Source: Longimicrobium terrae (lineage in GTDB: Bacteria; Gemmatimonadota; Gemmatimonadetes; Longimicrobiales; Longimicrobiaceae). From it: 64,000 nt of DNA. The first letter of the stretch is position 1. Each line of letters begins with the position of its first letter. The notes under the pieces are model-generated. The model was not told the origin of the DNA and ran no database searches. It saw only the letters and a list, made by a program, of their open reading frames with translations. Location: NCBI RefSeq assembly GCF_014202995.1, contig NZ_JACHIA010000001.1:248001-312000 (forward strand). The letters are read 5' to 3'. The position numbers and the translations under genes were made by a program. This document shows positions 56,853 to 64,000 of the stretch, piece after piece.

Positions 56853-56987
56853 TGGTTTGAATCCTCAGTCCCGAGGGTGGTGGAGAAAAGATGGCTGAAT
56901 GGATTCCGCCCGGCGGCGCACTGCGCCCCGGGCCGGCGAACCGCCTCAGCCGCGGAATCGGGTGGTCCGGCGTCTCCTCGCCGGGCC

Positions 56988-57033
56988 CAACAAACAACAC
57001 ACCCTGCCGCCCTCGTCCGCTGCGGCAAGGTGT
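56988..57033 (-). terminator. Terminator-like hairpin in the tuf leader (possible attenuator)
   Basis: On the minus strand a 12-base stem with one wobble (57033-57022 with 57010-56999, 11-base loop) is followed by GTTGTTTGTTG (56998-56988). It lies between the predicted tuf promoter and the tuf start, so it would act on nascent tuf mRNA. The T-tract is interrupted by G, so strength is uncertain. Confidence 0.55.
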
Positions 57034-57086
57034 TCACGCGCCGGGGACCGCGATGTTCCGCGGTCCAAAACCGGGGCAAGACGCGA

Positions 57087-57115
57087 AGGATAGCGACATT
57101 CACACTCCCCGTCAA
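57087..57115 (-). promoter_or_regulatory. Predicted sigma70 promoter for tuf and the S10 operon
   Basis: On the minus strand TTGACG (57115-57110) and TATCCT (57092-57087) have a 17-base spacer, giving a leader of about 225 bases before the tuf ATG. Both boxes are close to consensus. Confidence 0.7.
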
Positions 57116-57192
57116 CCCCTGCGGCGGCGTAACTGCTTGTCCGGTGGGGTGGATGGAGCGGCCGCGGCCCGCGAAAACGAACAGCCGTTTCA

Positions 57193-57229
57193 CACGGAGG
57201 ACACGGAGGCGGCACGGAGGGCACGGAGG
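57193..57229. repeat. Four CACGGAGG units upstream of tuf
   Basis: CACGGAGG begins at 57193, 57202, 57213 and 57222 with 1-3 base spacers. It is the reverse sense of a related CCTCCGCG array at 39099-39125. Purine-rich and without coding potential. Confidence 0.65.
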
Positions 57230-57248
57230 AACAGCAACAGACCGGAAT

Positions 57249-57357
57249 CTCACGCAGAGCAGCAGAGAAGCAGAGAAGCAGAGAAAAGATCAATAACAGG
57301 ATGGATCAACGCAGTGCCTGCCCCGTCTTTCTCTGCGTCTCGGCGGCTCTGTGTGAG
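57249..57357. repeat. Imperfect 29-base inverted repeat between fusA and tuf
   Basis: Arms 57249-57277 and 57329-57357 pair at 25 of 29 positions around a 51-base loop. The left arm carries GCAGAGAA direct repeats. With the CACGGAGG array beside it, this looks like a composite intergenic repeat element and does not encode a protein. Confidence 0.65.
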
Positions 57358-57399
57358 GCTGTTCCTGTTGGCCTGCGGGGACATGATCCGCCGGAAACA

Positions 57400-57428
57400 G
57401 AAAGGGCGGCCACGAGGGCCGCCCTTTC
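57400..57428 (-). terminator. Intrinsic terminator after fusA
   Basis: A perfect 12-base stem (57400-57411 with 57417-57428, loop ACGAG) 22 bases past the fusA stop, followed on the minus strand by TGTTTCC. It suggests the str operon ends at fusA and tuf is transcribed separately. Confidence 0.7.
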
Positions 57429-57450
57429 ATTCATCAACCGCGTGGAACGA

Positions 57451-59547
<2,097 letters not shown>

Positions 59548-59660
59548 TGGTTGTCGTCTATCGTTAGTGGAAAACGCGGGGCACAAAGGGCGGTGACTCC
59601 GCCCTTCGCACCTCCGCGCGTCCAGTTGTTCGGTTCAGCCGGAACGGTGTCCGAGCGGAA

Positions 59661-60131
59661 TTACCAGCGATAGTGGGCGAACGCCTTGTTGGCTTCAGCC
59701 ATGCGGTGCGTGTCGTCCTTCTTCTTGATGGTCGCTCCCTCGTTGCGGGAGGCGGCCAGCAGTTCGGCGGCCAGGCGGTCGGCCATGGTCTTTTCGCCGC
59801 GGGCGCGGGCATAGCCCACCAGCCAGCGCATGGCGAGAGCCTGGCGGCGCTCCGGACGCACTTCGACGGGCACCTGGTACGTGGCGCCGCCGACACGGCG
59901 GCTCTTGACCTCGAGCACCGGCTTGGCGTTGTTGAGCGCCGTCTTGAAGACGGTTTCGGCCGGCTGGCCGGTGCGCTCTTCCATCACCTTCATGGCGTCG
60001 TAGAAGATGCTTTCGGCGGTGGACTTCTTGCCGTCCAGCATCAGCGTATTGACGAACTTGGTGATCGTCTCCGACCCGTAGACGGGATCCGGGATGATCG
60101 GGCGCTTGACGGCGCGTGTGCGACGGCTCAT
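59661..60131 (-). CDS. rpsG: 30S ribosomal protein S7
   Basis: A 156-residue S7 that organises the 30S head and borders the E site. [20 protein letters not shown] and [20 protein letters not shown] are typical. In Escherichia coli free S7 represses str mRNA translation. Three bases separate its ATG from the rpsL stop. Normal length. Confidence 0.99.
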   Translation of the reverse strand: MSRRTRAVKRPIIPDPVYGSETITKFVNTLMLDGKKSTAESIFYDAMKVMEERTGQPAETVFKTALNNAKPVLEVKSRRVGGATYQVPVEVRPERRQALAMRWLVGYARARGEKTMADRLAAELLAASRNEGATIKKKDDTHRMAEANKAFAHYRW

Positions 60132-60134
60132 GAC

Positions 60135-60563
60135 TTACCTCTTCCCCTTTCCGCCCTTGCCGGCGGGAGCTCCCTTGCCGGCGGCCTGCCCGGGCTTGGG
60201 ACGCTTGGCGCCATACTTGGAACGGCTCTGGCGGCGGTCGTTGACCCCGGACGCGTCGAGCGTGCCGCGGATGATGTGGTAGCGGACGCCCGGAAGGTCC
60301 TTCACGCGGCCGCCGCGAATGAGCACGATGCTGTGCTCCTGCAGATTGTGCCCCTCGCCCGGGATGTACGCCGTAACCTCAACCCCGTGGGTCAGCCGCA
60401 CACGCGCGACCTTCCGGAGTGCCGAGTTGGGCTTCTTCGGGGTCGTGGTGTACACGCGGGTGCACACGCCACGCTTCTGCGGATTGTTCCGCATGGCGGG
60501 GGACTTGCTCTTCTTTTCGAGCGTCTCCCGACCCTTGCGGACCAGCTGGTTGATCGTCGGCAT
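60135..60563 (-). CDS. rpsL: 30S ribosomal protein S12
   Basis: A 142-residue S12 of the decoding centre; about 124 is usual. [20 protein letters not shown] has the unaltered Lys-43 and [13 protein letters not shown] the unaltered second site, so no streptomycin-resistance change is visible. The C-terminus [20 protein letters not shown] and the following GKGGKGKR form an extra Gly/Lys tail of about 18 residues. It is the first gene of the supercluster; no clear Shine-Dalgarno precedes the ATG. Confidence 0.98.
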   Translation of the reverse strand: MPTINQLVRKGRETLEKKSKSPAMRNNPQKRGVCTRVYTTTPKKPNSALRKVARVRLTHGVEVTAYIPGEGHNLQEHSIVLIRGGRVKDLPGVRYHIIRGTLDASGVNDRRQSRSKYGAKRPKPGQAAGKGAPAGKGGKGKR

Positions 60564-60589
60564 ACTAGGGAAAGCCTGGACAGTAGACG

Positions 60590-60622
60590 AAAAAAGCAGG
60601 CGAGGACCAATGGGTCCCCGCC
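60590..60622 (-). terminator. Terminator-like hairpin in the rpsL leader (likely attenuator)
   Basis: On the minus strand GGCGGGGACC (60622-60613), loop CATT, GGTCCTCGCC (60608-60599) form a 10-base stem with one wobble, followed by TGC and six Ts (60595-60590). It lies between the predicted promoter and the rpsL ATG, 27 bases before the ATG. No minus-strand gene lies upstream that it could be ending. Confidence 0.75.
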
Positions 60623-60656
60623 GCCGCCAACACGCCGGTTGTGCGACAGACGGGGA

Positions 60657-60685
60657 AAGGTAAGGGCCCCGCCGGTATCGGTCAA
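60657..60685 (-). promoter_or_regulatory. Predicted sigma70 promoter for the str operon
   Basis: On the minus strand TTGACC (60685-60680) and TACCTT (60662-60657) are 17 bases apart, giving a leader of about 85-90 bases before rpsL. The -10 box is the same as in the gmd promoter. Confidence 0.6.
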
Positions 60686-61163
60686 CCCCCCCGCGCCGGG
60701 CTTCTCTTCATCTCCGTGCTCCGCCCCCGCCCCGCCCGCCGTCCTCCCGCGCCGCGCACCCCGTCCCGCCCGCACAATTCCCCGCCGCCCGCCTCGCATT
60801 CCGGGCTCCCGGGCCGCGCCGAGAACCCTCGACAAACGCTCCCGACCATCCCGTAATCCCGTATCCGCCCATTTGCGGCATTCGCGTCCTCCGGTCTGTA
60901 TCCGGACGTGCCGTATCCAACCGCGGACTGCCCGCGCCGCTGGCGGGAACCGGTTGTTCTCATCCGCCCCATCCCGCGCGCGTACGGTTCCCTCCCCTCC
61001 ACCACGGGATGCCGCTGCGGCGCTGGCCCCGCCCCGCACAGTCTCCGCCGCTTCGTCCGCGCAGACCGCTGCAGGAGCGCTCCGGACGGGTCTTTTGACC
61101 TGTTGCACATGGCGGGAAATGTAGTCATCTTTCCCCGCACTTCATCCTCCGGCCCGGCCATTC
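60686..61163. other. Divergent intergenic region between rpsL and the HEAT-protein gene
   Basis: About 480 bases with no convincing gene on either strand; open frames are Arg/Pro-rich. On the plus strand TTGACC (61095-61100) lies 69 bases before the HEAT-protein ATG, with TGTAGT (61120-61125) at a long 19-base spacing, a weak candidate promoter. The rest holds nothing I recognise. Confidence 0.45.
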
Positions 61164-63215
61164 ATGCCACACCCCGCGGCGGTCCCGACTCCCGGCGAAT
61201 CCATCGCCGCGGGCCGGGACTTTGTCCACCTGCTGACCGAGTTCGCCGTCGCCATCCAGCACCACGGCACCTATCCGCCGGGGCACCCGTTTCTGTCGCG
61301 TTCGGCGGATGCGGTGGTCACGCGCCTGGACGCGGTGCTGGACGGCCGCGCCGCGCTGTCGTTCGGCGTGGCGCGCGCGCAGCTGGTGATCGAGGGCGTG
61401 GCTACCGATCCCGCCAACCCCGTGCTGGCCGGTCTCGCCGGGCGCCTGCACCGCGGCCGGATCGGCGCGGTGACGCTGCGGCGCGGGCTGGACCGCGACG
61501 AAGCCGGCTCGCTGCTCACCTTTCTGGCGCGCGAAACGGAGGCCGGCCGTCCCCCCGCGGAGCTGTCCGCGGCGGAATGGAGGCACGCAGCGCTGCATTC
61601 CGTCTCCTTTGCGCAGCTGGAATTCACGGGAGACGAGCCGGAATCGGAGGGCGCCGCCTCCGTGCGCGCCGCGCGGCTGTGGGTGGGGCTGGCGCGCGCG
61701 GCGCTGGCCCGCGACGACGCGCCGGAAGAGGAAACGCGCCAGCCGGCCGCCGTGGCGAGGGCCATCGACCAGCACCCCCGCGCCGCCGCGTACGACCAAG
61801 TGATCGTGGGCTACCTGCTGCAGATGGCGGAGGAACTGCGCGCGGAAGCGGGCCCCGGCGCGGCGGAAGTTCGGCGGCGCGTCAGCGACCTGCTGCAGCG
61901 GCTGGATCCCGCCACGCTGCGCCGGCTGGTGCGAATGGGGGGAGACGAGCCGCAGCGCCGCCGCTTTCTTCTGCACGCCAGCCAGTCGTTCGCCGCCGAA
62001 GCGGTGGTCCGCCTGGTGCGCGCCGCTGCGGAGGCGGAGGGGCAGACCATCTCCCACTCCCTCATGCGCCTGCTGACCAAGCTTTCCGCGCACGCAGACG
62101 GCAGCGCCGGCGCGCTCCGTTCGGCGGCGGACGCGGCGCTGCGCGAGCAGGTGGAGCGGCTGGTGGAAGGGTGGGCGCTCCCCGATCCCAATCCCGAAAC
62201 GTACACCCGCGCGCTGGACCTGCTCGCCGGGTCGGTGGCGGGAGAGGTGGGCGTGCTTCCCGGCCCCAACGAGCCGGACGCGGAGCGGGTGGTGCAGACG
62301 GCGCTGGAGGTGGGCGCGGACGGCCCGGCGGTGCGGCGCGCGGTCACCCTCATGCTTTCCGGCGCGGCGCTCCCCCGGCTGGTGTCGCTGCTGGCGGACG
62401 CGCCCGCGGGTTCCGCGCTGGCGGGGAGCGTGTGGCCGGCCGTGCTGCAGCCCGGCTCCGTCCGCGCGCTGCTGCGGGCGGGTTCCGCCGGCGCGGCGGC
62501 GCTGGACGTGGTCGCCGCGCGGATCGGGGCGGACGCCATGGCCGCGCCCGTGCTGGAGGAATTGGCCGAGTCGCCGTCGCGCACGGTGCGGCGGGCGGCG
62601 CTGGACCGGGCGGCGGCGCTGGGGCGCGCGGCGGTGCGGGAGATCGGGGATCGGCTGGCGGACGAGCGGTGGTACGTGGTGCGCAACCTCCTGGGGCTGC
62701 TGGCGGACCTGGGGGCGCTTCCCCCGGGCGTGCCGATGGCGCCCTGGCTGCGCCACGCGGATGCGCGGGTGCGGCGGGAAGCGTTCCGCGCCGCGTTTCG
62801 CGCCGGGGCGGAGCGCGAGCGCGCGCTGGGGCTGGCGCTTACGGACACGGACCCGCAGGTGCAGCGGCAGGCGCTGGCGGAGTGCGCGGCGGACTGCCCG
62901 CCCGCGGTGCTCCCCCTGGTGCTGCGTCGCACGGACGACGCGGCGACGGACCCGGAGCTGCGCCTGCTGGCCATCCGCGTCCTGGGCGCCTCCGCCGACG
63001 CGCGCGCCCTGCATACGCTGCTGCGGCTGGCGGGCGCCGGCCGCACCCTGCTGGGCCGCGTGCGCCTGGCGCCGCAGTCTCCGGAAATGGTGGCCGCCGT
63101 CGCCGCGCTGCGCGCCGGGTGGAGCACCGATCCCGCCGCCGCGCCTCTCCTGGCCGCCGCGCGCAGATCCGCCGATCCCGTCCTTTCCCGCGCCCTCCTT
63201 CTCGATCCATCGTGA
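61164..63215 (+). CDS. HEAT-like repeat protein with an N-terminal domain shared with its HD-GYP neighbour
   Basis: A 683-residue, Ala/Leu/Arg-rich helical protein without signal peptide or membrane segment. From about residue 200 it shows repeated helical pairs of HEAT type (for example VLEELAESPSRTVRRAALDR and EIGDRLADERWYVVRNLLGL, then HADARVRREAFRAAFRAGAE). The first 110 residues form another domain: LTEFAVAIQHHGTYPPGHP (24-42), aligning without gaps to the start of the next gene. It ends in a GTGA overlap with that gene, so the two are likely to act together. A scaffold or signalling role is inferred; no catalytic motif seen. Confidence 0.8.
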   Translation: MPHPAAVPTPGESIAAGRDFVHLLTEFAVAIQHHGTYPPGHPFLSRSADAVVTRLDAVLDGRAALSFGVARAQLVIEGVATDPANPVLAGLAGRLHRGRIGAVTLRRGLDRDEAGSLLTFLARETEAGRPPAELSAAEWRHAALHSVSFAQLEFTGDEPESEGAASVRAARLWVGLARAALARDDAPEEETRQPAAVARAIDQHPRAAAYDQVIVGYLLQMAEELRAEAGPGAAEVRRRVSDLLQRLDPATLRRLVRMGGDEPQRRRFLLHASQSFAAEAVVRLVRAAAEAEGQTISHSLMRLLTKLSAHADGSAGALRSAADAALREQVERLVEGWALPDPNPETYTRALDLLAGSVAGEVGVLPGPNEPDAERVVQTALEVGADGPAVRRAVTLMLSGAALPRLVSLLADAPAGSALAGSVWPAVLQPGSVRALLRAGSAGAAALDVVAARIGADAMAAPVLEELAESPSRTVRRAALDRAAALGRAAVREIGDRLADERWYVVRNLLGLLADLGALPPGVPMAPWLRHADARVRREAFRAAFRAGAERERALGLALTDTDPQVQRQALAECAADCPPAVLPLVLRRTDDAATDPELRLLAIRVLGASADARALHTLLRLAGAGRTLLGRVRLAPQSPEMVAAVAALRAGWSTDPAAAPLLAAARRSADPVLSRALLLDPS

Positions 63216-64000
63216 GCGATCCCGTCCGTTTTCTGACGGCCATGGCGCAGGCGATTGCCACCATGTCCCTGTACGCCGACCTGCATCCCGCGCGCAAGCG
63301 TGCCCTGGACGCGGCGTATGGGCCGCTGGCAGAGCTGCAGTCCTCCATCCCCCGCCAGTCCTTCACCTTTCTGGGGGATGAGGTGCTGCATGGCGCGCAG
63401 CCGCTGCACGAGCTTCGCCGGTGGGAGTGGAGCGCGCGGCTGGTGGCGGCCGGGGTGCAGCGGCTGGAGTTCGACGAGCCGGTGTCGCGAGAGGAATTGG
63501 AAGGGCTGCTGGATGAACTGCTGGCGCGCCTCACCCTTTCCGCCGTGGACTCGCCGGAGATGCGGCAGATGCGCCGGACGCGCATCCGCATCGGCATGGT
63601 GGGGGTGCGCGACGACACGCGGGCGGAGCCGGAGCCGGATGCCGCGCCGCTGCACTACTCGCTGATGGACGAGGTTCAGGCGGTACGCTGGATGAACGCG
63701 GACGTGGAGCAGATGCGCCCCGTTCCCGTGGCCGAGGCGGAGGCCGTCGTCCGCTCGCTTTCCGTGGCCATGCACGGCGACCAGCAGATGATTCTGCCCC
63801 TGCTGCGCCTGCGCGATCACGACGAGTACACGACGACGCATTCGATGAACGTCGCCGTGCTGACGATGGCGCTTTCCGAGTATCTGGGCTTTCCGCAGAC
63901 GGACGTGCGGGCATTCGGCGTGGCGGGGCTGCTGCACGACATCGGCAAGGTGCGCATTCCGCGCGATATCCTGAACAAGCCGGGCAAGCTGACGGAGGCG
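63212..64000 (+). CDS. HD-GYP domain phosphodiesterase-like protein (cut by window end)
   Basis: About 263 residues are visible; the gene runs past the window. The GTG at 63212 overlaps the TGA of the HEAT gene (GTGA). Residues 5-110 are a helical N-terminal domain (LTAMAQAIATMSLYADLHP, residues 8-26). From about 195 an HD-GYP domain begins: HDEYTTTHSMNVAVLTMALS, LLHDIGKVRIPRDILNKPGK. The His and HD metal ligands and the IGK element are present; the GYP segment lies beyond the end. Such domains usually degrade cyclic di-GMP. Activity cannot be confirmed from the visible part. Confidence 0.88.
   Translation, partial: MSDPVRFLTAMAQAIATMSLYADLHPARKRALDAAYGPLAELQSSIPRQSFTFLGDEVLHGAQPLHELRRWEWSARLVAAGVQRLEFDEPVSREELEGLLDELLARLTLSAVDSPEMRQMRRTRIRIGMVGVRDDTRAEPEPDAAPLHYSLMDEVQAVRWMNADVEQMRPVPVAEAEAVVRSLSVAMHGDQQMILPLLRLRDHDEYTTTHSMNVAVLTMALSEYLGFPQTDVRAFGVAGLLHDIGKVRIPRDILNKPGKLTEA

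Overview
The window is very GC-rich bacterial DNA with tightly packed genes, almost all on the minus strand. The ribosomal proteins, the zinc-cysteine forms of S4, S14, L28 and L36, and the mix of capsule genes fit a member of the Gemmatimonadota, probably near Longimicrobium. That placement is my inference from gene content and general appearance; no 16S rRNA gene is present to confirm it.

Left part (about 1-37,550, minus strand): a large surface-polysaccharide locus. Reading in the direction of transcription (right to left) it starts at a predicted promoter near 37,630 with gmd and rmd (GDP-D-rhamnose-type precursor). It continues with a fused cobA-hemD gene, a Wzi-like outer-membrane protein and hemB. 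Next come a membrane-bound UDP-GlcNAc 4,6-dehydratase, a UDP-HexNAc dehydrogenase, UDP-glucose dehydrogenase, UDP-xylose synthase, the outer-membrane export protein (KpsD/Wza type), the chain-length/co-polymerase protein (KpsE/Wzz type) and UDP-GlcNAc 2-epimerase. The ABC exporter pair (Wzm/Wzt) follows, then three WavE-type transferases and a six-gene overlapping module: nucleotidyltransferase-kinase fusion, two membrane acyltransferases, HAD phosphatase, nucleotidyltransferase and PfkB kinase. The far left holds a methyltransferase, a secreted GH32 fructan hydrolase, four more glycosyltransferases and a Wzy-like polymerase.

Middle (37,600-39,240): rpmB (L28) alone on the plus strand behind a strong promoter, a strong terminator, and a peptidase E-like gene.

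Right part (39,240-60,690, minus strand): the complete str-S10-spc-alpha ribosomal supercluster from rpsL to rplQ, with fusA, tuf, secY, adk, map and rpoA but no infA. It has sigma70-like promoters before rpsL, tuf, rpsH and gmd. Terminator-like hairpins lie inside the rpsL and tuf leaders, and palindromic repeats sit in several spacers between ribosomal genes. S5 carries an unusual 83-residue Gly/Arg-rich N-terminal extension.

Right edge (61,164-64,000, plus strand): two overlapping genes, a HEAT-like repeat protein and an HD-GYP protein (cut by the window end), which share a similar N-terminal domain.

No tRNA, rRNA, CRISPR array, insertion sequence or phage gene was seen.
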